A stretch of DNA of 35,607 nt. Origin: Chara braunii. Lineage: Eukaryota > Streptophyta > Charophyceae > Charales > Characeae. The stretch spans positions 1,612,764-1,648,370 of the forward strand of contig BFEA01000276.1 of NCBI GenBank assembly GCA_003427395.1, written 5' to 3'. The notes beneath the pieces are model-generated. The model was given only the letters and a program-made list of their open reading frames with translations, searched no databases and had not been told where the DNA came from. The position numbers and the translations under genes were made by a program. Below are positions 1-7,596 of the stretch, in pieces (the first letter of the stretch is position 1; each line of letters opens with the position of its first letter).

Positions 1-215
1 TTGAAACCCCCCACCGGTGTTAGTGATGCTGATAAGAGCAGATACCACTAGCACCTAGGGAGAGGCTCCATCTATTGGTGGGGAGCATCACCTGCTGGAA
101 AACGGGTCCAGCGTCTCATGTACAAATTGAAATTAGAGTACATCCGAAGCACAATGTGGGAGTCTGCCAGCATTGATTACCCAGGAGTCCCTGGAGTCTA
201 GGGGATTGACTGAGC
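1..215 (-). repeat. RepA copy 1, LINE 3'-end module
   Basis: A dispersed repeat seen five times in the window. Shared words are ATCTATTGGTGGGGAGC near 72, CCTGCTGGAAA and GGGTCCAGCGTC near 90-117, and a CCAGCATTGATTACCC block near 168. It lies directly 3' of a minus-strand LINE fragment (676-1757), as copy 2 does for element M, so on the minus strand it reads as the LINE 3' UTR or tail. Orientation is inferred from copy 3, whose reverse complement ends in a 41-base poly(A). The window edge cuts off any tail here. Confidence 0.6.
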
Positions 216-675
216 AGGACAAAAACACAAGGGGGGGGGGGACCTCTTCGCCCTAAACTTGGCGCCAGATACCTGCTGCTGCACACTAGTTCCTCCCTCC
301 CCCTATCTTTGACTATATCTACTAAAAAGTGTAAATGGTTTTTGACCTGGGCGCTCCGTACGTCCGACAGCCTGCCAACAATGATTGCCCTGTTTCCAGG
401 GGATTAACTGTGCAGGGTTAGCAATTTGACAGTTCTTCATACCACCGCCTCTTCAGTCGGCATCAGACCACCGCCTCTTCAGTCTGCATCAGACTGCCAG
501 ATCACACATGTTTCCCTAGCGGCTACTCCCGCCAATGCCTTCCATGTACTGTTGTCTGGGGCCTTGCTCACCCTGCACCGTACCATTGCATGTCGACCAT
601 TGCCAGCTGGTGGGGTAGGAATGGGTCAGGAAAATCAGTGGATGGTCTCAGCGGGATCTCCTGTCCCTCCGTAAT
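216..675. other. Non-coding stretch between RepA and LINE fragment
   Basis: No convincing gene. It contains a G run (229-240), a second RepA-like core at about 371-418 (CCTGCCAACAATGATTGCCC followed by a block with GGGGATTAACTG), and a short local duplication around 440-490 (CACCGCCTCTTCAGTC twice). Most simply it is LINE 3' UTR or decayed repeat. Confidence 0.4.
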
Positions 676-1757
676 CTAGTCTCTGAAGCTGATAAAGTAA
701 TCTCTTCTGAACTTGTCGTGGTTGCATTCCTGAGCGGGTGCACTGTCCCATCGGACAAAAGTGATCCAGCCCCCATTCTCACTGCCCAACCAGTCCCCCG
801 ATAATTGCTGAATTGCTTGTTTTATGTCTTTGGATGCCTGAAATAGATCAAGTTGGTTTTTGACTTTTTGCCACTGTACTCTGAGTTCTTGTTGGATGAA
901 CTGTTTTATCATGTCTGTTACTTCCTCCCCAGCTATGCGGACCCCTTCTATTGCAAGGATGCAGCGTTTCCTCCAGAGGGCCCACATGACAACTTTCCTC
1001 CCTAACTTAAACATGTTGCTTTCAAAGGTGTTGTCTGTGGGGGAGGACCATGTTTCGCATAATATGGCTCTTCAGTCCCATGACCAGTTGGAGCCTGTGG
1101 CTAACCGTGTCCAGATTCTATCCCACCACCGCCATGCAAGCACGGCTCCCGGACACTGCATGTATATATGTTCTATGGTTTCTGGGATTCTGCGAGAGGG
1201 GAAGGCAGTGTGGCACGACTTACACCATGGTAGCGCCCTTCCCTTCTGCTCTAGATATGTACGGTCTATCAGCCAGTCGTTGGTGGGCAGACAGCGATGT
1301 TCTATCTGCCATTGTAGCGAGGCCATCTTCACTGGTCTGGACCTTGTGGTGGAGATTTGCACTGGAGAACCATCGGATGGGGCGGATTGCTTCAGTTCCT
1401 ACATTCAGATGAGACCTCAATCGATCCTTCACCCTTTCTTTTATATTCACTTTTGGGCGCAGCAGCCGATAGGTAGCCTTCACCGTTAAGGTATGCAGCT
1501 TCATATTCTCCCCGGTCCTGTGTTTTCGCGGGGGGGACCACTGCCACTCCTCGGATCAATTGGGAGCTCGGCCACGGGGGTGTCTGGCTGATATGCGATC
1601 CTATTTTCTCAGCCCAGAAATTCGTAATGAACCTGTCAGCCCGCTGCCAATCAGTGTCACACTGGATCGGCCACACTCCTATCCGACTGCTAATGGGACC
1701 TCGCCCCAGGTTGTTCCGAGCTAGAGCGCCTAATGTCTTGCAAAAGGCCCAAAGCAA
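676..1757 (-). pseudogene. LINE ORF2 C-terminal fragment (element N)
   Basis: Minus-strand remnant of the post-RT part of a plant-type LINE ORF2. In reading order it has a segment with WPIQCDTDWQRADRFITNFW, then LQWQIEHRCLPTNDWLIDRT, then a zf-RVT-like Cys/His block (LPWCKSC, ETIEHIYMQCP), then a tail with GRKVVMWALWRKRCILAIEG and NQLDLFQASKDIKQAI. The same blocks in the same order occur in element M (7597-9293), so the two belong to one LINE family. Frames change at least twice. The RT core and everything upstream are missing, consistent with 5' truncation. It is non-functional. Confidence 0.8.
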
Positions 1758-1835
1758 TTCAGCCGCAAGTTCAGCGTTTGTACTTATCGTGGAACATTGG
1801 TTGAATTTTCTCTAGTAAGTGTAGTTGCGACACCA

Positions 1836-2075
1836 AATGAGTTTGAAAAGGGCCACACCCGGGCAACAAACTTGGGTGCTGAGTTCAAAAGAGCAAAAAA
1901 ACCATTTTTACCTGCGTGCTGAGTTTGAAAAGCGCAACAAACTCGAGTGCCGAGTTTGAAAAGGGCAACAAAATCACATGCGGGCCACAACCGTTTTTAC
2001 CGATAATGCCCTTTTCAAACTCCGCACCCGATTTTGTTGCCCGCACATGTTTTTTTTTGCCCTTTCGGAACTGAA
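1836..2075. repeat. Tandem and inverted repeat cluster
   Basis: A word close to GAGTTTGAAAAGGGCAACAAA appears about four times on the plus strand (near 1839, 1880, 1920, 1952). It appears inverted near 2008-2035 as GCCCTTTTCAAACTC and GATTTTGTTGCCCGC. The two halves could fold into an imperfect hairpin, which suggests a foldback or MITE-like element or a rearranged minisatellite. There is no coding signal. Confidence 0.6.
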
Positions 2076-2306
2076 AGTGTGACACTGCCGGACTTGTTTC
2101 TTTGTCAAATTATATTGTTGCGTTATACGATCAAATTATATTCGCAAACACACCCTTGAATCTTCATCCATACGCCCCAAACTCAGCCAGAGTGAACTGC
2201 AATTCCATAAGTCATCTTCAGGGGCTTGCCACACCACTGCAGGGCAAACCATTTTCAAAAAGTGTCTCCTCGCCACACAGCCTTCCAAAAACCTGAGATG
2301 GGGAAA
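2076..2306. other. Non-coding, no assigned feature
   Basis: AT-rich and then mixed sequence with no domain-bearing ORF. TTGCCACACCACTGC near 2226 resembles the terminal repeat of family E (GCCACACCACT), so a decayed family E end may lie here. Confidence 0.3.
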
Positions 2307-2425
2307 CATTTGCAAGTTGTCAGAGAAAGTTTTTTACACCTCTCCTCTCCAAAGAGGTTGCATCCTCTTTGGAGAGGAGGAGAGGTGTTAAAAAGACAAA
2401 GAGGTCTGCAACTTGCACATTTGCA
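2307..2425. repeat. Long hairpin (foldback element or miRNA-like)
   Basis: Two arms of about 55 bp are reverse complements with few mismatches. The left arm runs from CATTTGCAAGTTGTCAGAG to CTCTCCAAAGAGG. The right arm runs from CCTCTTTGGAGAGGAGG to TCTGCAACTTGCACATTTG. The loop is only about 6 nt (TTGCAT). Fold and size fit either a small MITE or a microRNA-type precursor; sequence alone does not decide. It is non-coding. Confidence 0.65.
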
Positions 2426-2671
2426 ACAGGGGCCCGCTTGCCGCCCTATCGAGTTCTCCTTCAAATTTGGTGAGTGGACCTGAGGTCGGGACGGACGAAT
2501 GTCTGTCCTATCATCAGGGGGGTTGTCGCATTTTGGACTTTGCATTCGTGAGTTGGTGTCGGTTCAATGGTGCTGTGCGGCAAGGAGGGGGGGGGGGGGC
2601 ACCTCTGTCAAAAGGGGAGCTATTGAGTTTCGTCTGGCAGCCATATAAAATTTGAGGCTTTCGACAGTGGT

Positions 2672-2672
<1 letters not shown>

Positions 2673-2705
<33 letters not shown>
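2673..2705. repeat. Poly(T) tract, 33 bases
   Basis: An uninterrupted T run, possibly the poly(A) tail of a minus-strand retroposed copy. No recognisable element body abuts it. Confidence 0.9.
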
Positions 2706-2766
2706 CACACGACAAACAAAACTAGTTGTTTTGCCTTGGCCAAGCAACTTAAGGCAGTTCGAGGGC

Positions 2767-2803
2767 GTCCTTCGGGACGTCCGTTAAAATTGGAAGGATA
2801 CAG
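2767..2803 (+). pseudogene. U6 snRNA fragment, 5' stem-loop and start of central region
   Basis: GTCCTTCGGGACGTCCG followed by TTAAAATTGGAAGGATACAG matches the conserved U6 5' stem-loop and following bases (reference ...CATCCGATAAAATTGGAACGATACAG...), with about three changes. The AGAGAAGATTAGCATGG core that should follow is absent. No plant U6 promoter elements (USE or correctly spaced TATA) are apparent upstream. It is a processed or chimeric fragment rather than a gene. Confidence 0.7.
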
Positions 2804-2820
2804 TTTGAGGGTGTCCTTCG

Positions 2821-3219
2821 CTACACTAGTCTCCACTCTCCGAAAAACCGGGCCAGGGAGTTAGCGGAGAGCTGAAAAGCTCTCGGAATTCGTGATTCTG
2901 GGTTCACCGCTGCACTAACTATCCTCTCTCAGAACTCCAGTTCGCGAGTGCACTAGCAGACAGGGTGACAGCACTGGAGGACACAGCGTGATTTGCACTT
3001 TGTCTGCCCAGACTCGACTCCAGGCACACTTTCCGAATACGGAGCATTTTGGAGAGTCGGGCGAAGGTCCATCCGGAAAACCACCATTGCAGGCTAGGAG
3101 CTGAGAGTCCTTTTCCAAGGCAGTTCTGACAGCTCTCCGAAGGTTTGTGAGGGGTGGAATCGGACAGTTAGTGCAGCGATAAAAAACTCTCCGAATTCGG
3201 AGAGTGGAGAGTAGTGCAG
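2821..3219. mobile_element. ~400-bp TIR element (MITE G) between U6 pieces
   Basis: The left end CTACACTAGTCTCCACTCTC and the reverse complement of the right end match at 21 of 23 positions. The interior is non-coding, contains a second ACTCTCCGA-type palindrome (perfect 20-mer at about 3188-3207) and a CGGAGAGCTGAAAAGCTCTC foldback near 2864-2883. Size and TIRs fit a non-autonomous DNA transposon. I could not find a clear target-site duplication, so the superfamily is not assigned. Confidence 0.6.
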
Positions 3220-3228
3220 CCAGATCCA

Positions 3229-3250
3229 TAAATCGAGAAATGGTCCAGTT
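3229..3250 (+). pseudogene. U6 snRNA fragment, 3' end
   Basis: ATAAATCGAGAAATGGTCC followed by AGTTT matches the conserved 3' end of U6 (ACAAATCGAGAAATGGTCCA then T-rich). It is on the same strand and downstream of the 5' fragment at 2767-2803, with MITE G between. An exact 11-bp direct repeat CAGTTTGAGGG lies at 2801-2811 and 3246-3256. Confidence 0.7.
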
Positions 3251-3405
3251 TGAGGGCAAAACCCTGCCAAGGTCTCAGGAAATTCCATGTGCATAGGGAC
3301 GTGCCATTTCCAAAGGTGTCAGAATATTTCGTTGGGGTGGGGACCCACTACACCCTTCGACTCCCAGCCTGCGCCCCCAGAATTTTCACGAGTGCTCCGC
3401 CTTTC
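3251..3405. other. Unassigned spacer
   Basis: Mixed sequence between the U6 3' fragment and the first family D hairpin. No feature was recognised. Confidence 0.3.
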
Positions 3406-3516
3406 CTACCTTCTTCCCCCGAATACAGCGTACGGTCATTATAGATGTCTTTGGGGTGTCTTTCAGACTAGATACAGTTATAATGACCGTACGTTGTATT
3501 CAGGGGAAGAAGGTAG
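3406..3516. mobile_element. MITE family D, copy D1
   Basis: A 111-bp hairpin element. The left arm CTACCTTCTTCCCCCGAATA continues through CAGCGTACGGTCATTATA; the right arm is its near-perfect reverse complement, ending in GGGGAAGAAGGTAG. The unpaired centre contains GTCTTTCAGACTAGATACAG. The best-preserved of about seven family D sequences in the window. Confidence 0.75.
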
Positions 3517-3611
3517 CCTGCAAGTCCCAAATTCCATGGGTCCACTCTCCAAGCCTGCACTGTATGTTGCAAGTCAAACGGCATACTCACACTGCCGTCG
3601 TCCCCCAAACC

Positions 3612-3707
3612 CAAAGCACCATCATTTTGTCTGTATCTGGACGCACCAACAGGCTGTATACATTCATTATCAGGGTGCGTTCTGTTCGGCGGAAGAGGGT
3701 AGGGCTT
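3612..3707. mobile_element. MITE family D, degenerate copy
   Basis: Matches copy D2 (16913-17021) through GCTGTATACATTCATTATCA, GGGTGCGTTCTGTTCGG and GGAAGAGGGTAGGG. The left arm is weak. Confidence 0.55.
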
Positions 3708-3818
3708 TTTTTAATGTAAAATTGAGTCCTTTTCGAACCTGCCCCGAATGCACCTGACTGCAATTACATCCACAGAGAAGGGGAAAAAGTCCTAGTGTGT
3801 GGGTATGCTACCCACTAG

Positions 3819-3903
3819 GCCAGGGCCTTGGGTCCCTTGGACTAGGTTCAGGGTTGCTCCATGCCAGGGCCTTGGGTCCCTTGGACTAGGTTCAGGGAAT
3901 CAA
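3819..3903. repeat. Tandem duplication, 44-bp period
   Basis: GCCAGGGCCTTGGGTCCCTT, continuing into GGACTAGGTTCAGGG, occurs at 3819 and again 44 bp later at 3863, essentially identical. A recent two-copy minisatellite. Confidence 0.85.
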
Positions 3904-3935
3904 AAGGTTTCTCCACGCCAGGCCATGCAACTTTC

Positions 3936-3991
3936 CGTCCAGATGCAGGAATAATTACAGGGCGTTCTATCCCGGTGAAGAGGTCTATAGG
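3936..3991. mobile_element. MITE family D, right-half relic
   Basis: AATAATTACAGGGCGTTCTA then TCCCGGTGAAGAGGTCTA corresponds to the right half of copy D6 (ATAATGACCGGGCGTTCTAT then TCCGGTGACGATGGTAG). Confidence 0.4.
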
Positions 3992-4011
3992 TTCAGGGTT
4001 GTTTCTTGGAA

Positions 4012-4123
4012 GGTGTGGTCTTCATATGACTCGAATGCCCGGTAATTATCTCTGTATCTAGACTGAAAGTTTCCCCGAATACAGCTATAATGACCGGGCG
4101 TTCTATTCCGGTGACGATGGTAG
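4012..4123. mobile_element. MITE family D, copy D6
   Basis: About 112 bp. It contains CTGTATCTAGACTGAAAG in the centre and the right arm CCGAATACAGCTATAATGAC, GGGCGTTCTATTCCGG, GATGGTAG. The left arm (GACTCGAATGCCCGGTAATT) is its degraded inverse. Confidence 0.55.
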
Positions 4124-4167
4124 GGTTGTACTCCACTGCAGCCTCTTCGAGGAATTTCCCTATCTAA

Positions 4168-4190
4168 TTTAGGGTTTAGGGTTTAGGGTT
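4168..4190 (+). repeat. Interstitial plant telomere-type repeat
   Basis: Three uninterrupted TTTAGGG units plus two bases. This is the common plant telomere unit, so it supports a green-plant source. It is an internal short tract, not a chromosome end. A single TAGGGTTTAGGG also occurs near 28983. Confidence 0.85.
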
Positions 4191-4342
4191 CTGAGACTCC
4201 ACATACCGGCCCTTCGGCAGAAGGCCACCTCAACACATGCTACCTCTCAGGGACTTCAGTTTGAGCCCTTCAAAAAAACGAACGGAGGATATTCTTCTGC
4301 AAATGGTTGCAGCTCTCGTTGGTCCATGTGTGACTAGGCCTC

Positions 4343-4440
4343 GGCACACCACTCTCAAAATGTGAAAAAGACAAAAATGTGGCGGGTGCATCTGGTCATG
4401 TTCTATGGGAAGTTCATTCTCATTTTGCACATTCATAGTT
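4343..4440. mobile_element. MITE family E, copy E1 (left part)
   Basis: Closely matches copy E2 (5476-5583): GGCACACCACTCTCAAAATG, GACAAAAATGTGGCGGGTGC and TCATTCTCATTTTGCACATT are shared. The right terminal repeat is missing at 4440, but AGAGTGGTGTGGCG at 4667-4680 fits it. A RepA copy (4476-4640) lies between, so E1 was probably split by that insertion. Confidence 0.6.
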
Positions 4441-4475
4441 CTTTTCATTTTCATTACCATCAAAGTGCGTTCTCT

Positions 4476-4640
4476 GCTCAGTTAATGCCCTGCCCCTGGA
4501 TTCCAGGGTAATCAATGCTGGCAGGGCGAGGTCCTCTCAACTTTTCTCAAAAAAAAATCCTTGTTGAAGCTGTAAATGTCCTTATGGGACCCTGGACCCA
4601 GTTTCCAGCACGTGCTGCTCCCCACAAATAGATTGGAGCA
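4476..4640 (+). repeat. RepA copy 5 (LINE 3'-end module)
   Basis: In LINE-sense orientation on the plus strand: GCTCAGTTAATGCCC, CCAGGGTAATCAATGCTGGC, TTTCCAGCACGTGCTGCTCC, CACAAATAGATTGGAGCA. It aligns along its length with the reverse complement of copy 4 (30226-30403). An A-rich stretch (CAAAACAAAAAAAAG, 4648-4662) follows and may be a degraded tail. Confidence 0.6.
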
Positions 4641-4758
4641 TTTGTTCAAAACAAAAAAAAGAGTGGTGTGGCGATGCCCACTGTAGGAACTTCTTGTGAA
4701 AAGAGGCCCTGCTATGGCCTCTCCATGTGGATGAGCTGCAGACGAGGAGGCGTCAGAA

Positions 4759-4886
4759 GCGCTCCAGCCCACAGAACTGAAAAGAACGTTTTTTGTCAGA
4801 CGCACTCCAGCCGACAGAACTGAAAAAAAGAACGTTTTTGGTCAGAGGCACTCCAGCCCACAGAACTGAAGAGAACGTTTTTGCAG
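4759..4886. repeat. Minisatellite, about 3 units of ~45 bp
   Basis: The unit contains CACTCCAGCCCACAGAACTG, then a variable A run, then GAACGTTTTT(G)GTCAGA. Units start near 4759, 4802 and 4848. They differ mainly in the length of the A run. Confidence 0.85.
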
Positions 4887-4974
4887 GCAGTAAGGGCGGG
4901 GCAAAAATAATAATGAAAATGCAGTGGACTGAGTGGAGTGCCCAATACTAAACGAGGAATTTCCTTGAAGATCC

Positions 4975-5318
4975 AGCGGCCTAGCTCAGTTGGTAAGGGG
5001 CATGCAAGTCGCATTCAGGAGGTTATGGGTTCAATCCCCATTGGCCTCGTGTACCTTCCTTCCCCTTCCTGGGCAAGCTTGCTCCCAGACAATACGTTTA
5101 TCTGGGCCGGAGGGGGGAAGGCACAGTGACTGGCCCATATAAGAAGCTGTGTCCTGATGCTATAGGCTGACCCCTGGCCAGTATCGCCCACCTGCTGTAG
5201 CAGGTATAGAAACCTGCTGCTGGTGGGTGCAGCTCCCGCATGTTCCCTCATTGGAGGCTTGAGCACGGATGTGGCTGCTACGGGGTTCCCCGTAATACTA
5301 TAATGACAATAAAAAAAA
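4975..5318 (+). mobile_element. tRNA-derived SINE
   Basis: A Pol III A-box-like TAGCTCAGTTGG at 4982 and a B-box GGTTCAATCCC at 5028 are 46 bp apart, as in a tRNA gene. The head resembles a tRNA through about 5048, but the acceptor stem does not pair properly, so it is not a functional tRNA. A ~250-bp unrelated body follows, with a local foldback (CACCTGCTGTAGCAGG near 5189), ending in ATGACAATAAAAAAAAGG. That head-body-A-tail layout is diagnostic of a SINE. The word GCTCCCAG(A/C)CAATAC...ATCTGGGCCG recurs at 5705-5733, which suggests a second partial copy. Confidence 0.75.
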
Positions 5319-5400
5319 GGCCTGAAAGGCCTTCCTGTCCAGATTCGACGGGTAATTGAATTGTTTGGGCTTAAAGAATTAGCCTTTATTTATTAAAAAC

Positions 5401-5424
5401 TTTTTTTTTTTTTTTTTTTTTTTT
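5401..5424. repeat. Poly(T) tract, 24 bases
   Basis: An uninterrupted T run after a short AT-rich region; possibly a minus-strand retroposon tail. Confidence 0.85.
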
Positions 5425-5475
5425 GAAGAAAGTGTAATAACCCTGTTTGGGTTCATTGCAAAAGCTATGGGCCTC

Positions 5476-5583
5476 GCCACACCACTCTCCAAATGTGAAA
5501 GAGACAAAAATGTGGCGGGTGCATCTGGCCATATTCTAGCAGGAAGTTCACTCTCATTTTGCACATTTCGTAAGTGGTGTGGC
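5476..5583. mobile_element. MITE family E, copy E2
   Basis: A 108-bp element with terminal inverted repeats: GCCACACCACTCTCCAAATG at the left; the right end CATTTCGTAAGTGGTGTGGC is its inverse with four internal mismatches. The interior contains GACAAAAATGTGGCGGGTGC, shared with E1. It is non-coding. Confidence 0.7.
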
Positions 5584-5700
5584 CATGCCCTACGTTCTTC
5601 TCTCAATCACCTCACACTACCTACCTACCACTACTCCTAATTGTTTCCTCGAAGTATGGCAGTGGAGTACAACCCTAAAAAAAAAAAAAAAAGGCTAGGT

Positions 5701-5865
5701 GTTGCTCCCAGCCAATACCTTCATCTGGGCCGAGGTCACACTAGCAAAGAGGATTGGATTAAGCTCCTGACTCTGGACGTGTTTCGAGCAGAGATGCAGA
5801 AAAGCAGTTCAATCTCGATTTTCTGCACCTTGTGCCACAAACACGTCCAGGTTAGACATTCAATC
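5701..5865. repeat. SINE middle fragment joined to RepB copy 1
   Basis: Bases 5701-5733 match the middle of the SINE at 4975-5318. From 5731 the sequence matches a second repeat (RepB) also found at 20694-20820: CGAGGTC(A/C)CACTAG, AAGAGGATTGGATT, then a diverged block with GAGATGCAGAAAAG. A chimeric retroposed copy is the simplest reading. An A tract (5680-5692) precedes it. Confidence 0.55.
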
Positions 5866-6154
5866 AGTGGGACCTCGCCCCTGGGTTGGCCCCACCGGTG
5901 GGGCAACCCGGACAGGCAGGTCAGTGGCCAGCAGCTTCGGGGTCAGGGATACTGGCAACCCAAGTCAATCAGCCGCTACCGGAAGGAGCGCAAGGAGTGG
6001 TCTACCCGCAACACTCATTCGGTGGCGGATGTTGAGGAGGAGCAAGAGGAAGTAGACTGATGGATGGGGCAGCAGCAAGTTCCCAAGGAAGATCGAGGTT
6101 CCACACTCCGGGAGACTGTCAAGAAGTGGATCGGAGAAGTTCGTTGGCCAGGAA
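5866..6154 (+). other. 5' part of LINE P, no clear domain
   Basis: Open in places, for example a segment with SISRYRKERKEWSTRNTHSV and an acidic EEEQEEVD end, but no domain was recognised. Its position just upstream of the LINE P ORF1 region suggests ORF1 N-terminus or 5' UTR. Confidence 0.3.
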
Positions 6155-6780
6155 GTGGGTATGGCAACCCTGGGACAGAAGACCACGAGAGACCGTCGTC
6201 TAGCTTCAACTAAAGGACAGAGCACGGAAATGCCTCAATACGTCGTCCCACTCGTGTGCACAACACTTCGGAACACAGAATGGGTGATTACATGGCAAAG
6301 AGGAGCAGAACCGTGGGCTATCTTCGGCCACATGGTTTCAGATATGCCGACGACGGAGGAGATTCGGAACTGCCTGAAGACGCTGTATTTAGACGCCTTC
6401 CCAACCAGAATAATTCCACAGGTGGTCATGCCGAGAATTCTGTTTTGCCCGGCCGACAACAAGACAAAATTATACATGCCGTTGATCGACGCAAGACTAA
6501 CGGAGGCCAAACTCACGGAGCTGGAGGGGATGGGCTTACGGTTGGTGCCATACGGTTGGTGCCACTATCGATTTTTGCAGAAGCAAAGAAACAAGAACTC
6601 TCCAGGTTAACGATCACTCCGCTGATGATCACGGCAGAAGCCCTGGCAGAGGTCAAGACCAGGCTGCCGAAGGACAAAAAACTAGACTCCAACTTCATGA
6701 AGACAGCGTTATCCGCCACCTGGCAGATTGGGAGATCCGACCAAGCCCACATCCAAGGACAAGGGGACACATCGATCCGG
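6155..6780 (+). pseudogene. LINE P ORF1-like region
   Basis: A coding-like stretch directly upstream of the LINE P endonuclease start. One frame reads YVVPLVCTTLRNTEWVITWQ and MPLIDARLTEAKLTELEGMG. After a frameshift near 6560 the neighbouring frame continues with EAKKQELSRLTITPLMITAE, ALAEVKTRLPKDKKLDSNFM. I see neither a CCHC knuckle nor a DUF4283-type core, so the assignment rests on position. In plant LINEs ORF1 precedes ORF2, and here ORF2 begins within a few bases of the end of this region. The frameshift makes this copy non-functional. Confidence 0.5.
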
Positions 6781-6781
6781 A

Positions 6782-6964
6782 ATGGTCAGAGTTAAAATCG
6801 CCTCATGGAATCTTCAGGGGTTCGGGGATACGGCGGGGAGAAGTAAGAGAGCAAGGGTCAAGTCCTGGATTTACGAGAACAAGGTGTCAATCGCCTGTCC
6901 ACAGGAGACGAAGCTGAACAATGAAAAAATCGGAGCACTGGGGCGATGGTGGAACGGTTCAAAA
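6782..6964 (+). pseudogene. LINE P ORF2, endonuclease N-terminus (first part)
   Basis: Starts at MVRVKIASWNLQGFGD and runs through SIACPQETKLNNEKIGALGR to WWNGSKF. WN-x-x-G and QETK are the first two conserved motifs of the APE-type endonuclease that nicks target DNA for LINE insertion (catalytic Asn and Glu). Coding similarity stops at about 6964, where RepA and the minus-strand LINE M begin. The next expected segment reappears on the plus strand near 14650, so the domain is split by LINE M. Confidence 0.8.
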
Positions 6965-7355
6965 TTTGGAGGTGCTGGTATGGGCAGACACTGCTAGCAC
7001 CCCTAGGACGTCTCAATCTATTGGTGGGGAGCAGCACCTGCTGGAAACCGGGTCCAGCGTCCCTTACATTGTGGTAAAAAGGAGATGAGTTGTGAGATAA
7101 ATGCAGTGATTCCTGTGCTGAGAAAACGGGTCCAGCATCCCATTACCATACCTCCTCTGTTTTTTTACTACTAGGACCCACAGTCAGGGTCCAGACGGGG
7201 GCGCTGGGGGGCACCAGCAGTCCCTGTCTGTTTCCCCTGACCGTCCTCCAGGCAACCTCGCCTTGCTACTCACTGAGAATTCCTATACTTCGATCATACA
7301 CTTCTGGCTGCCAGCATTGACTACCCCAGTGATCGGGGGGTTGACAGTGCAGCTG
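6965..7355 (-). repeat. RepA copy 2, 3' end of LINE M
   Basis: Contains GGTGCTGGTATGGGCAGACA, TCTATTGGTGGGGAGCAGCA, CCTGCTGGAAACCGGGTCCA and, near the other end, CTGCCAGCATTGACTACCCC and GGGGGGTTGACAGTGCAG. It aligns with copies 1, 3 and 4. An internal duplication GGGTCCAGCATCCC near 7128 echoes GGGTCCAGCGTCCC at 7051. Confidence 0.65.
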
Positions 7356-7362
7356 GGGACAA

Positions 7363-7580
7363 GGAGAACAGAGGGAAGAAAAAGGGAGAAAAGAAAGAAG
7401 AGAAAAAAAGGGAAAAGAAGAGAAAAAAAAAAAGAAAAAAAAAAGGGAAAAGGAAAAGGGAAAAAAAAAAGAAGAAAAAAAAAGGGAGTAGAGGGAAGAA
7501 AAGGAGAAAAAGGAAAAGGGCGAGAAAAGAAAGGAAAAAAAAAGAAAAAAAAAGAAAAAAGAAAAAAAAAACAGGGGAGA
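7363..7580. repeat. Polypurine (A/G) tract, ~215 bp
   Basis: Almost exclusively A and G on the plus strand (AAAAGGGAAAAGAAGAGAAA style). In LINE M sense it is a polypyrimidine 3' UTR stretch. Its long open frames are a low-complexity artefact. Such tracts can form triplex DNA. Confidence 0.85.
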
Positions 7581-7596
7581 AGGAAACAGAATGTTG

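Noticed and set aside
4975-5048. Functional tRNA gene
   Set aside because: A and B boxes are good, but the acceptor stem does not pair and a long SINE body with A tail follows.
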